Below are positions 19,411-28,278 of a DNA stretch of 53,991 nt, one piece after another (the first letter of the stretch is position 1; each line of letters begins with the position of its first letter). The notes under the pieces are model-generated. The model was not told the origin of the DNA. It saw only the letters and a program-made list of their open reading frames with translations, and did no database searches. A program made the position numbers and the translations under genes. Origin of the DNA: Thermomicrobiales bacterium (lineage in GTDB: Bacteria; Chloroflexota; Chloroflexia; Thermomicrobiales; UBA6265); contig JAUJOZ010000013.1 of assembly GCA_030447415.1 (NCBI GenBank), positions 81,035 to 135,025 of the forward strand. Direction: 5' to 3'.

Positions 19411-20357
19411 CTACTCGACGACGACCGTCCCGTTCATGTTCGGGTGAAACTCGCAGAAGTACTCGTAGGTGCCGGCCTCCTCGAAGGTCTCGCTGTAGCT
19501 GCCGCCCTGGTCGATCTTCCCGACTGGAGGGCGTCCCGGTTCTGGGCCGTCGCGGTGTGCGGGACCGAGTCCTGGTTGGTCCAGGTCACGGTGCCGCCGA
19601 CCGCGATCATCACCGGGTCCGGACTGTAGGTGAAGTCCTTGATGTCGACCGCGACCTCGCCACCGGCCGCGGCCGGCTCTCCCACCGCCGCCGGGCTGGC
19701 TTCGGTCGTGTCCCCCGTGCCGCCCGTCAGCCCCTGGGCCAGGTAGATGACGACCTCCGTTTGGTCGCCCATCCCTTCGAGGACGGCGATGCCCGAATAC
19801 CCCGAACCGTTCAACTCCTGCAGCGCGACGGCCAGCGTGCCGCCCTCTTCCATCCCCGGCCCGGTCATCACCATGCCGCCGATCTCGCCGCAGGCGATGT
19901 AGTTCTCGACGTTCGCCTCGCTCTCGTGGACGTTGATCGCATGCCCGCCCTCGATGATGTCGGCGAGCGCCGCGTCAACCGTGCTGGTGCTCGTCTCCAC
20001 CATCACCGCCGGCTCGGGACCCATCATCTCGCCGGCCATCGGAGTGGCCTCGGCCGCCGTGCCGCCTTCGACCGGGGTGGCTTCGCTGGCCATCGTGCTC
20101 GCCTCGCCGGCCGCCGCGTCCGTCATCCCCATTGCACTCACCGGGGTGAGCGGGAAGACGACGTCGCCCAGGTTGTCGCAGGTGCCGGTGTGGATATGCG
20201 CCGGGTGAGCCGCCATCCCCGTCTCGCCGGCCATCGGGGTGGCATCCTGGGCCACGACCCGCGCGGCGCCGATTGCCAGCGCCGCCGCCGTGACCAGGGC
20301 CACGAGCAGGGCCGCCACGGGCATCCACGGCCGCGCGTGGGTAAGTCTTGCCGCCAT
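19411..20357 (-). CDS. secreted cupredoxin (plastocyanin-like) protein, one frameshift
   Basis: The ATG at 20357 has an excellent GGAGGA site 8 bases upstream. A signal peptide (WMPVAALLVALVTAAALAIGAARVVA) is followed by a segment HPAHIHTGTCDNLGDVVFPL and, around residues 145-165, HAINVHESEANVENYIACG, both typical of CHRD-associated Chloroflexota secreted proteins. A C-terminal blue-copper domain has VAVDIKDFTYSPDPVMIAVG, VPHTATAQ (Cu His) and, after the shift, YFCEFHPNMNG (Cu Cys, His, Met). A one-base deletion at the C-run 19519-19521 causes the break; restoring it gives 315 residues. It probably binds type I copper outside the cell as an electron carrier; the partner is unknown, and odhAB is not an obvious one. 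Confidence 0.82.
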
Positions 20358-21094
20358 CTGTCCGTTCCTCCACCAAACCCACCTTGCCGCCGAGCGGGCG
20401 CCCGGTCGACCGCCGGCGCCATCGCCGGACACTCGATCATACGCACGAGGGGGACCACGTGGATGATCCAGGAGCGGGCGCGGAACGGACGTTGTCGCGA
20501 TCTCGTCCCGCCGAGGCTCGCGCCGCCGCCCGGTTCCCCGTCGTGGCCTCGGCGGCGCCCTGGCAGCCGTTAGGGCATGGACGGCACTCAGCCTCTGAAC
20601 AATGCCGGGACTCGAACGGACCACTGGCGACGCCGACCGCGGGGAGCACGAGAGGACCAGGCCCCCATCGCCACGCCCCCGGACGTACCGGCGCTCCTTA
20701 GTCAGACGGCTGGGTCGTCCAAGCCTGGCTCACCTCGTGGCCCGGTTCCCATCGCGGCGATCACCCCCAGCTCGATCACCCCGCGCTCGTCCAGCACCGG
20801 TACACGAAGTGCCCGCAGGGGGATGCGCTCAAGACGGTAGACGAGCCGAAGGCTCCAAGGCGGCGAGAGGCAAGCCGTCGGTACGATGGTGCAACCCGGG
20901 GTCGGGGCGCTGCCTGCCGCGCCCTCGTCGCCACCCCGGCGCCAAAGTCGAGGAACGGCGGTGGCGACCGCGGCATGATTAAGGCGTCCCGCCCGGGTCG
21001 AAGGCCGGGTGCCATCCGCATTGCCTCTACAATCGTTGTGACTGTCCTCCGCCGATCGCCGACGGCCACCGCCCGACTCACGGAGGAACCACCC
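20358..21094. other. long intergenic region, possible small remnant
   Basis: No gene can be supported in these 737 bases. A minus-strand TATGAT box (20436-20441) may be the -10 for the cupredoxin gene. A plus-strand TACAAT box (21027-21032) may serve the short-chain dehydrogenase. A minus-strand frame ending at 20702 reads IPLRALRVPVLDERG and IELGVIAAMGTGPRGEPG with plausible protein composition but no clear start; it could be the tail of a degraded or error-broken gene. Confidence 0.45.
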
Positions 21095-21881
21095 ATGCGC
21101 CTCCCCGACACCGTCGCCCTCATCACCGGCGGTGGCTCAGGCATCGGCCGGGCGATTTGCCAGCGCTTCGCCGTCGAGGGCGCCCGCGTCGTGGTTGCCG
21201 ACCGCGACCTCCCGGGCGCCCAGGAGACGGCGCGTCGCATCACCACGGCCGGCGGCACCGCCCTCGCCGTCGAAGCGGACGTCTCCGACGCCACGGCCGT
21301 GGCCACCATGGCCGAGCGCATCGAGGCCGACCCGGACTACGGCCGCGTCGACGTCCTCGTCAACAACGCCGGTGCCGCCTGGGGCGACGATATCCTCCAG
21401 ATCGACGAGGAGACCTGGGACCGCAACCTAGCGGTCGTCCTCAAGAGCGCCTTCCTCTGCGCGAAGGCGGTCCTCCCCGATGCTCACCCGCCGCCGGGGC
21501 GCCATCGTCAACGTCGCCTCCGTCAACGGCCTCTCCGGTCTCGGCGAGGAGGGCTACAGCGCGGCCAAAGCTGGGATGATTAGCCTGACCCAGAACATGG
21601 CGGTCAAGTACGGCGACCGCGGCGTCCGGGTCAACGTCGTCTGCCCCGGCACCGTCCGCACCCCCATCTGGCGTGAGCGCGTCGAGCGCAACCCCGACAT
21701 CTTCGACCGCCTGGCCACCTGGTATCCGCTGGGGCGGGTCGGCGAACCCGAGGACATCGCCAACGCCGTCCTCTTCCTGGCTTCCGACGAGGCCGCCTGG
21801 ATCACCGGCACCACCCTGGTCGTCGATGGTGGTCTCCTCGCCGGCAGCACCCGCATGTCCCGTGAGTTGGAAGCCATCTAA
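21095..21881 (+). CDS. short-chain dehydrogenase/reductase, one frameshift
   Basis: This NAD(P)-dependent oxidoreductase is 261 residues after correction. The ATG at 21095 has GGAGGA 8 bases upstream. The Rossmann motif TGGGSGIG is at 11-18, NNAG near 90, the Ser region VNVASVNG and the catalytic YSAAK follow, then VCPGTVRTPIW and a C-terminal VVDGGLLAG; all classical SDR hallmarks. A one-base insertion in the C-run 21475-21478 breaks the frame; three Cs give VLPMLTRRRGAIVNV. It is the first gene of a co-directional series through the ABC transporter to 27763, so it may act on the same substrate or a product. The exact substrate cannot be assigned. Confidence 0.88.
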
Positions 21882-22052
21882 GATCACGCAACTGGTTCGA
21901 CCAGCTTTTCACTGGTCGTACCCCCGCCCCTCAACCCCCGGCCGCCCGCGCGTCCCCAGCACCCCGGGGGACGCCGCCGGGCTCTCGCCGAAGTACTCCT
22001 GGGCGGCGTCGTCTCCTACGCGATTGGCGGTTGGCGGGCGGAAGGAGCAGGC

Positions 22053-22970
22053 GTGGTCCAGCACCAGCAGCGACCCGACGCCACCGGCAAGCGGGAATCG
22101 TCCGCACCTGGCGTCGTGTCCTTCCCGGGCCAGTCCGGGGCCGCGGCCGCTGCGGCCGCTGCCCGCCCGGTACGGATGGCGGTTGAGCATGCCACCAAGC
22201 ACTACAAGACCCGCACCGGCTCCGTCCATGCCCTCGAAGATCTCTCGCTGGAGATCGGCGATGGGGAGTTCGTCTGTGTCCTCGGTCCCTCCGGCTGCGG
22301 CAAGAGCACGCTCCTCTGGGCAATGTCCGGTCTCCACGCCCTGACCCGGGGGCGCATCGTCCTCGACGGCACCCCGGTCCGCGACCCGCGCCCGGAGATC
22401 GGGATGATCTTCCAGGACGCCAACCTTCTCCCCTGGCGCAACCTCTGGCAGAACATCCACTTCCCCTTTGAGATCAAGAAGCTCGACGCCCGGCCCTATC
22501 GGGAGCGAATCCGCGGCCTGATCGAGGAGGTCGGCCTCGCCGGGTTCGAGAAGAAGATGCCGCGTGAGCTCTCCGGCGGTATGCAGCAACGCGCCAGCAT
22601 CGTCCGCTGCCTCTCCTTCAACCCGTCCGTCATCCTGATGGACGAGCCGTTCGGCGCCCTCGATGCCTTCACTCGCGACGAAATGAACCTGCTCATCCAG
22701 AAGATCTGGATGGACACCGGCAAGACGATCATCTTTGTCACGCACAACGTCACCGAAGCGATCTTCCTCGCCGATCGCGTCGTCGTCCTCACCCCCCGCC
22801 CCGGTCGCCTCGCCCACGTCTTTCCGATCGACCTTCCTCGCCCCCGCACCATCGGCCAGACCTTCACGCCGGGGTTCATCGGGACCGTGCTCGCGATCAA
22901 GCGGACGATCGAGACCGGGGCCTACGCCGGGAACGACGAGGCCGCCGGCATGGGGTTGGAGCTCGACTGA
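22053..22970 (+). CDS. ABC transporter ATP-binding protein, SsuB/TauB family
   Basis: This 305-residue ATPase powers import through the next permease. Walker A is GPSGCGKST (78-86), the Q-loop FQDANLLPWRN, the signature LSGGMQQR (173-180), Walker B VILMDEPFG and the switch His in VTHNVTEA. LLPWRN and the short C-terminus are typical of nitrate/sulfonate/taurine/pyrimidine-precursor importers. The start is GTG at 22053, with AAGGAG upstream. The first 40 residues are a non-conserved extension ending in an eight-Ala run. The permease begins 51 bases after its stop. Confidence 0.92.
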   Translation: MVQHQQRPDATGKRESSAPGVVSFPGQSGAAAAAAAARPVRMAVEHATKHYKTRTGSVHALEDLSLEIGDGEFVCVLGPSGCGKSTLLWAMSGLHALTRGRIVLDGTPVRDPRPEIGMIFQDANLLPWRNLWQNIHFPFEIKKLDARPYRERIRGLIEEVGLAGFEKKMPRELSGGMQQRASIVRCLSFNPSVILMDEPFGALDAFTRDEMNLLIQKIWMDTGKTIIFVTHNVTEAIFLADRVVVLTPRPGRLAHVFPIDLPRPRTIGQTFTPGFIGTVLAIKRTIETGAYAGNDEAAGMGLELD

Positions 22971-23021
22971 GGATCGCTGGCAAGGCGTTGGGGCGCGGGC
23001 GGCGAGCAAGGAGGCGACGGG

Positions 23022-23876
23022 ATGGCCGACGACCTGCGGGAGACGATCCCCACCTTCGGCAGTGGCGGCGCCCAGCGCCCAGAGGATGTCAGCGTCCGCA
23101 ACTGGTCGGCGCTCTCGAGCGTGAGGGTCGCCAGGACCGGCTGGGAAGCGCTGGTGATCGCCCTGGTGGCGGTGGCCGTGGTCGGAGGCACCGAGCTTTG
23201 GGTGCGTCTCGCGGGCGTCGAGAGCTACGTCTTCCCCAAGCCGAGCGAGATCGGCACGGCTCTGATCGACAACTTCGACCTCTTCCAGCCGCACCTGCTT
23301 GTCACGCTGCGCGTGCTCGTCAGCGGCTACGCCATCGGCGCGGCGACCGGTCTCATCCTGGCGGCGGTCATCACCCAGTTTCCCTTCGTCGAGAAGGTCA
23401 TCACCCCGTACATCCTGCTGCTGGTGACCACGCCGATGATCGCGCTGGTGCCGCTGCTGATCCTGAAGCTCGGGTTTGGGTATTCGCCGCGCGTCATCGC
23501 CGTGGCCCTTGCGGCCGGCCCGATGGTGATGATCAACTCGGCGACCGGGTTCCGCCGCACCGATCTCGGCAAGATCGCGCTGGCACGCTCCTACGGCGCC
23601 AACACCCTCCAGCTCTTCGCCAGGATCCGCTTTCCGCTGGCGCTGCCGATGATCATCGTCGGCCTTATGGTTGGGGCCATCTTTGGGCTGTTGACGGCGG
23701 TGGGCGCGGAGATGGTCGGTAGCAGTGAGGGATTGGGGAACCGGCTGATGTTTTACTCGGCCCGGATTCAGATGGCCAACTTCTTCGCCGTCATCGTCAT
23801 CCTCGCCCTCATGGGCATCCTGATCTACGTGCTCTTCTACGCCATCGGGAAGAAGTGGGCGAGTTGGGAGGCGTGA
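23022..23876 (+). CDS. ABC transporter permease, SsuC/TauC family
   Basis: This 284-residue inner-membrane protein has about six helices and the BPD_transp_1 fold. The region from GYAIGAATGLILAAVI through the cytoplasmic loop GANTLQLFARIRFPLALPMI (the EAA motif that docks the ATPase) is clear. The last helices are NFFAVIVILALMGILIYVLF. GGAGG lies 7 bases before the ATG. It is co-transcribed with the ATPase upstream and probably with the binding-protein gene about 140 bases downstream. Confidence 0.92.
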   Translation: MADDLRETIPTFGSGGAQRPEDVSVRNWSALSSVRVARTGWEALVIALVAVAVVGGTELWVRLAGVESYVFPKPSEIGTALIDNFDLFQPHLLVTLRVLVSGYAIGAATGLILAAVITQFPFVEKVITPYILLLVTTPMIALVPLLILKLGFGYSPRVIAVALAAGPMVMINSATGFRRTDLGKIALARSYGANTLQLFARIRFPLALPMIIVGLMVGAIFGLLTAVGAEMVGSSEGLGNRLMFYSARIQMANFFAVIVILALMGILIYVLFYAIGKKWASWEA

Positions 23877-24017
23877 CCCGGCACCGATGCCGATCCGCGC
23901 TCCCGGCGCGTGGCGAAAGGAGGCCGTCGTCCGAATCCGCGGAGCGGGAAACGTAGGGACCCCGACAATCCAGGCGGGGCCGGCTGTGGCCCCATCGTCG
24001 TCAGGAGGAGACAGGTT

Positions 24018-25184
24018 ATGAATCGCTCGCGCACGTTGATCGAAGGCGTCGCCGGCCGCCGGCTCACCCGCCGCCGGTTCGTCCAGACGGCGGCGGCCCT
24101 TGGAGTGGCCGGCTCGTTCACTCGCGGCGGCACCCTCCGGGTCTCCGCCCAGGGGGCCAAGACCAAGGTCGTCTGGGTCTCCCCGCGTGGCACGCTCGAG
24201 GTCCTCGACGACTACGCGTACTGGACGGCCAAGAAGATGGGCTACTTCGGCGATCTAGAGACCGAGATGCTGCCCGCGATCATCGAAGCGACGTCCAGCA
24301 GCAAGGCGGTCGCCGAGGGCAAGGCCGACATGTCCTTCGTCTCACCGGGCGTCTTCTCGCTTGGGGTCGAGGCCGGGATCGACCTGGTATCCGTCTGGCA
24401 TCAGGTGGCGCAGGACACCTTCGACTTTGCGGTCCCGAAGGGATCGGGCATCACCGAAGTCAAGCAACTCCAGGGCAAGACCATCGCCCTCGCCGATCAG
24501 GGGTGGTCGTCCATCACCGATCCGATGTTTGCTCAGGCCGGCGTCGATCCCGCGTCCGTCAAGTATGTCTCGATCGGGGCCGCCTGGCCGCAGGCGGTGG
24601 CTCAGGGTCAAGCCGACGCCGCCCTCGCCTGGGAGGGGCTGCGCGCCGAGTGGGGCGCTCAGGGGCTGGACTACGACTACATCCTCGGCAAGGAGTGGTC
24701 CAAGTTTCCCGCCAACTCCTTCCAGATCCGTCGCTCCGATTTCGAGGACGAATCGCTACGCGACCTCTACACCCGCTACCTGCGCGGGTGGGCGATGGGT
24801 TTGGAGTTCGGTCACCAGAACCCGCGGGCGGCGACCGAGATCACGATGAGCGAGCCGTCGATCTCCGACACCCTCAACAACACGTTCAAGGACAAGGCCG
24901 TGGCGGTCGAGTCGATGTGGCAGAACGCCACCATCTTCCGGGGCGATTGGGCGACGCGCGAGGGCTGGGGCTGGCACGACATGGCGTCGTGGCAACTCTT
25001 CCTCGACACGATCAAGGAGATCGGCCAGCTGACCAAGGACATCAAGGCCGAAGACATCATCAAGAACGACTTCGTCCCCGGGGCCAACGACTTCGACAAG
25101 GAGAAGGTCAAGGCCGACGCGATGGGTTACAAACTCTCGCCGGAGTACGAGGCCGTCCCGGTGCCGGAAGGGGCCGGCGCCTAG
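24018..25184 (+). CDS. Tat-exported ABC transporter substrate-binding protein, SsuA/NMT1-like
   Basis: This 388-residue periplasmic or envelope-bound receptor matches the upstream permease and ATPase. AGGAGG lies 10 bases before the ATG. The N-terminus LTRRRFVQTAAALGVAGSF is a twin-arginine signal, so the protein may fold in the cytoplasm before export. The family pattern is seen in WTAKKMGYFGDLETEM, ATSSSKAVAEGKADMSFVSPG, LQGKTIALADQGWSS and AVAQGQADAALAWEG, which resemble NMT1/sulfonate receptors. The C-terminal part includes WQNATIFRGDWATREGWG. The ligand is unknown; neighbouring genes suggest a sugar-like or polyol-derived compound rather than a sulfonate. Confidence 0.88.
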   Translation: MNRSRTLIEGVAGRRLTRRRFVQTAAALGVAGSFTRGGTLRVSAQGAKTKVVWVSPRGTLEVLDDYAYWTAKKMGYFGDLETEMLPAIIEATSSSKAVAEGKADMSFVSPGVFSLGVEAGIDLVSVWHQVAQDTFDFAVPKGSGITEVKQLQGKTIALADQGWSSITDPMFAQAGVDPASVKYVSIGAAWPQAVAQGQADAALAWEGLRAEWGAQGLDYDYILGKEWSKFPANSFQIRRSDFEDESLRDLYTRYLRGWAMGLEFGHQNPRAATEITMSEPSISDTLNNTFKDKAVAVESMWQNATIFRGDWATREGWGWHDMASWQLFLDTIKEIGQLTKDIKAEDIIKNDFVPGANDFDKEKVKADAMGYKLSPEYEAVPVPEGAGA

Positions 25185-25347
25185 CCGCACATCGAGGCCG
25201 CGTCGGCATGGCCTCCACTCTCCCGAAGTCAACTGGGCGGCGCTCCCTCCATCGTGGGAGCGCCGCCGCGGCTCCCGTCTGGACGGCCCGGCGCCAATGG
25301 CCGGAGCCTGACCGCCGAACGCCGACCGCACGAACCGAGGCACGGCC

Positions 25348-25713
25348 ATGTCCGATTCGAACCAGCCACCTGCGAAGGAGTTCCACCACATCGGGCTACG
25401 CGCGATGGAGCCGCAGCCGGACGAGGACTACGTCCCGCTAACCAGAGTCTGGGTGACCGACCCCCGGCGGCACCCGCATCGGATCGAATACCTCCGCTAC
25501 GAACCTGACAGCCACCTCGACGAGGACTTCAAGAACGCGCCACACATCGCGTACAAGGTCGAGGCGCTCGGACCCCACATCGCGGGGAAGGACATCGTGC
25601 TTCTCTTCGAAGTCGGCGACCCGCCGTTCGCCAAGGTTGCGTTCACGCGCGAGGACGGTGCCTACGTCGAGTACCTGGAGTTCAAACCCGGCCGCACCTG
25701 GTTCAAGGAGTAG
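25348..25713 (+). CDS. VOC-fold (glyoxalase-like) protein of unknown substrate
   Basis: This 121-residue protein starts at an ATG with GAGG upstream. FHHIGLRA near the N-terminus and GAYVEYLEF near the C-terminus are positioned as the metal-ligand strands of a single vicinal-oxygen-chelate domain. The centre (RVWVTDPRRHPHRIEYLRYEPD, residues 33-54) is unusual. A single VOC module normally works as a dimer and catalyses isomerisation, epimerisation or ring cleavage. It lies between the transporter and the isomerase genes and is likely part of the same pathway. Confidence 0.7.
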   Translation: MSDSNQPPAKEFHHIGLRAMEPQPDEDYVPLTRVWVTDPRRHPHRIEYLRYEPDSHLDEDFKNAPHIAYKVEALGPHIAGKDIVLLFEVGDPPFAKVAFTREDGAYVEYLEFKPGRTWFKE

Positions 25714-25802
25714 GGTGAGCCGGCTGGCTGGTCCGCGCTGCGGGACCGGCCAGCGGCCCGATCGCTGACGGCTGATCGCCGATGACTCGCAAGGGAGGCT
25801 CG

Positions 25803-26624
25803 ATGGCCGATCGCCTCGCCGCGTCCACCAACTCGTATCACACCTATTCGTTGGAGGAAGCGCTGGACGGCATGGCGCGCGCCGGCTTCACCAGCGTCGA
25901 GCTGGCTTCCGTCCCCGGCTGGACCGAGCACGTCCGCCGTGACGCCGACGACGCCGAGCTGGCCCGCGTCAACGACCTGCTCGCTCACCACGGGCTGACC
26001 GCCGTCAGCCTGAGCGGCCACTCGGACCTCGTCAGCGACGAGGGGATGACTGAGTTTCGCAAGGCGCTCCGGCTATGCCGGGCGCTCGGCATCGGGATGG
26101 TCACCACCAGCACCGGTGGGCACGCCGACACCTCCAGCGGTGGCCTCGACGAGCAGCGCGAGGCCTTCCTCGCCCGCATCGGCCCCCTGGCCGATGAGGC
26201 CGCCGCCGATGGCATCGCCATCTGCCTCGAAACCCACGGCGGCCTGCTGGCAACCGGCGCCATGGCGGCCGATCTCGTCCGCCGCATCGCCAAGCCCAAC
26301 GTCGGCATTAACTACGACCCCGGCAACGTCATCTTCTACGGCGACACCCGGCCGGAGCGGGACGTCACCGCCGCAGTCGAGCTAATCACGCACGTCCACG
26401 TCAAGGACCAAGTCGGCGGCGCTGGCGTCTGGAACTTCCCGGCCATCGGCACGGGCGAGGTCGACTACACACCAATCTTCGCCGCGCTCGACGCCGCCGG
26501 CTTCACCGGTCCCTGCTCGGTGGAGCTGGAGTTCCAGGGTGAGCCATGGCCCGCTCTCGCCGACGTCGATGCCGCCCTTGCCGAGTCCTATCGGTACGTC
26601 CGTCGTTTCGTGCCGGCCACGTAG
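25803..26624 (+). CDS. sugar phosphate isomerase/epimerase-like TIM barrel (AP endonuclease 2 family)
   Basis: This 273-residue xylose-isomerase-like TIM barrel belongs to the IolE/IolI/hydroxypyruvate-isomerase class. GGGAGG lies 4-5 bases before the ATG at 25803, preferred over 25782. Metal and catalytic positions are recognisable in AICLETHGG (Glu), VGINYDPGNV (Asp), THVHVKDQ (His, His) and VELEFQG (Glu). It probably isomerises, epimerises or dehydrates a keto-sugar or inositol derivative. The adjacent Gfo/Idh/MocA dehydrogenase supports an inositol or glycoside oxidation pathway. Confidence 0.85.
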   Translation: MADRLAASTNSYHTYSLEEALDGMARAGFTSVELASVPGWTEHVRRDADDAELARVNDLLAHHGLTAVSLSGHSDLVSDEGMTEFRKALRLCRALGIGMVTTSTGGHADTSSGGLDEQREAFLARIGPLADEAAADGIAICLETHGGLLATGAMAADLVRRIAKPNVGINYDPGNVIFYGDTRPERDVTAAVELITHVHVKDQVGGAGVWNFPAIGTGEVDYTPIFAALDAAGFTGPCSVELEFQGEPWPALADVDAALAESYRYVRRFVPAT

Positions 26625-26755
26625 TCAGGGAGGCGGGAGCAAGACCGACGGCACCGCCGCGCCGCCTGTTCCCCGCGTCGGCCTTCAGAGCGTTGCCTCC
26701 AGGGGGCGTCCTCATCCCCGACTTCCGACTCCCGGCTTCGCGAGGAGATGTCGTC

Positions 26756-27763
26756 ATGCTGCGAGTCGCGGTCCTCGGTGCGGGCTTCATGGGCGGTACC
26801 CACGCGCGCGCCTACCACGCGTTGTCGGACGTCGAGGTCGCCAGCATCTACGCCCAGAGCGACCGCCGGGCCGCTCCGCTCGCCGCCGAGTTGGGGTGCA
26901 CCTGGACCGACGACCTCGATCGCCTGCTCGGCGACGAGACGATCGCCGCCGTCGACGTTTGCCTGCCGACCCCGGAGCACCGCCCGGCCACGGAGGCCGC
27001 GCTCGCCGCCGGCAAGCATGTCCTGCTCGAGAAGCCGCTGGCCCTCACCGCCGAGGACGCCGACGCCCTCGTCGCTCTGGCCGCCGAGACCGACCAAACC
27101 TTCATGGTCGCCCACGTCCTCCGCTTCTGGCCGGAGTACGTCGAGCTGCACCGGCGCGTCAGCACCGGCGAGGTGGGCGCCCCGCGGTCCGGCCTCGCTA
27201 CCCGCCGTCAGCCCTTCCCTGCCTGGTCCGACCTCTTCGCCCGCGCCGATCTGACGGGCGGTGCCGTTGTCGACATGATGATTCACGACTACGACGCCCT
27301 GAATTGGATCTTCGGCGCGCCGCGCGCCGTCACCGCCCGCGGCCACCGCAACCCGCGCTCCGGCGGCTGGGACCAGGTCCAGGTCCTGATCGACTACGGC
27401 AACGCCTCAGCCCTAGTCGACGGCGGGATGATGATGCCCGAGTCGTACCCGTTCAGCTCGTCCCTTCAGGTCCTTGGCGAGCGGGGCGCGCTGGAGTACC
27501 ACTTCCGCGCCGGCGGCCGCAGCGTCGAGATGGGCACCGGCGTCAATGACCTGACCGTCTACCCCGTCGCCGGCAACCCCGTCCGCGTCGCGGTCGAGCA
27601 GCACGATCCCTACGCCGCCGAGGTCGCCTACTTCGTCGCGTGCGTGACCGCCGGTCGGCCGGCGACCCGGGCCGCCCCCGAGGACGCACGCCTTGCCCTC
27701 CGCGTCGCCCTTGCGGCCCGCGACTCCCTCGAGGGCGACACCCCCATCCTCATCGCCGACTAG
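26756..27763 (+). CDS. Gfo/Idh/MocA family oxidoreductase
   Basis: This 335-residue NAD(P)-dependent dehydrogenase of the glucose-fructose oxidoreductase/inositol dehydrogenase type starts at the ATG at 26756, with GAGGAG 8 bases upstream. The Rossmann motif is VAVLGAGFMGGTHARAY. CLPTPEHRPATEAALAAGKH and LLEKPLAL (catalytic Lys) follow, then DMMIHDYDALNWIFG, which contains the catalytic Asp/His pair. It oxidises a hydroxyl of a sugar or cyclitol. It is the last gene of the co-directional cluster and the next gene is on the other strand. Confidence 0.9.
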   Translation: MLRVAVLGAGFMGGTHARAYHALSDVEVASIYAQSDRRAAPLAAELGCTWTDDLDRLLGDETIAAVDVCLPTPEHRPATEAALAAGKHVLLEKPLALTAEDADALVALAAETDQTFMVAHVLRFWPEYVELHRRVSTGEVGAPRSGLATRRQPFPAWSDLFARADLTGGAVVDMMIHDYDALNWIFGAPRAVTARGHRNPRSGGWDQVQVLIDYGNASALVDGGMMMPESYPFSSSLQVLGERGALEYHFRAGGRSVEMGTGVNDLTVYPVAGNPVRVAVEQHDPYAAEVAYFVACVTAGRPATRAAPEDARLALRVALAARDSLEGDTPILIAD

Positions 27764-27804
27764 GCCGAACGCTCGACCGTCGCCCTGCGACCTGCCGCCT
27801 GCCG

Positions 27805-28146
27805 TCAGTCTCGGATGTCGAAGGCCCGGATGACCGCCCGCTGCAGGCTCGGGTGCTGCTCCAGCAAACTGTCAATGCTCATCCGCAGAAAGGACGCGAG
27901 CTGGATGAACTCCAGCGGCGTCAGCGACAGCGTCAGGAAATCGATCTGCAGCTCGATCGTGTCGTCCTCGGAGAGTGCGTCCTTCGGCCGCCGCGGGACG
28001 CGGGAGGCGGTCTGCAGCCCTGTCTCCGGCCAGATCATATCCAGCAGCTCGAGCAGGTCGGGTTTGGGTGCCGCGGCTGCCCCACGGGCCACCACGCCCG
28101 ACGGCTCGCCGGGCTCCTTCCCGTCCTCGCCCCTCGATCCCGCCAT
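27805..28146 (-). CDS. hypothetical protein
   Basis: This 113-residue protein starts at the ATG at 28146, where GGAGG lies 7 bases upstream. The N-terminus is low-complexity (GEDGKEPGEPSG). The C-terminal half (SEDDTIELQIDFLTLSLTPL, then EFIQLASFLRMSIDSLLEQH) is probably helical and amphipathic, with no helix long enough to be a membrane anchor. No family is recognised. It is co-directional with the redoxin gene upstream, with a gap of about 130 bases. Confidence 0.6.
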   Translation of the reverse strand: MAGSRGEDGKEPGEPSGVVARGAAAAPKPDLLELLDMIWPETGLQTASRVPRRPKDALSEDDTIELQIDFLTLSLTPLEFIQLASFLRMSIDSLLEQHPSLQRAVIRAFDIRD

Positions 28147-28278
28147 CTTGTCCCCTCCGCTCGGCTCCACCTGGACGCCGGCCACCGCCGGCCACGATGC
28201 CGCCGATGCTAGCGCTGAGGTGTCAGCGTCGCAAACGGAAGGACTGGTCGCCCGGGTAGCTCTCCCATGGAGCCGGTC

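Noticed and set aside
20581..20660. tRNA-like T-arm (GTTCGAGTCCC on the minus strand)
   Set aside because: The T-stem does not pair and no acceptor or anticodon arm could be found around it.
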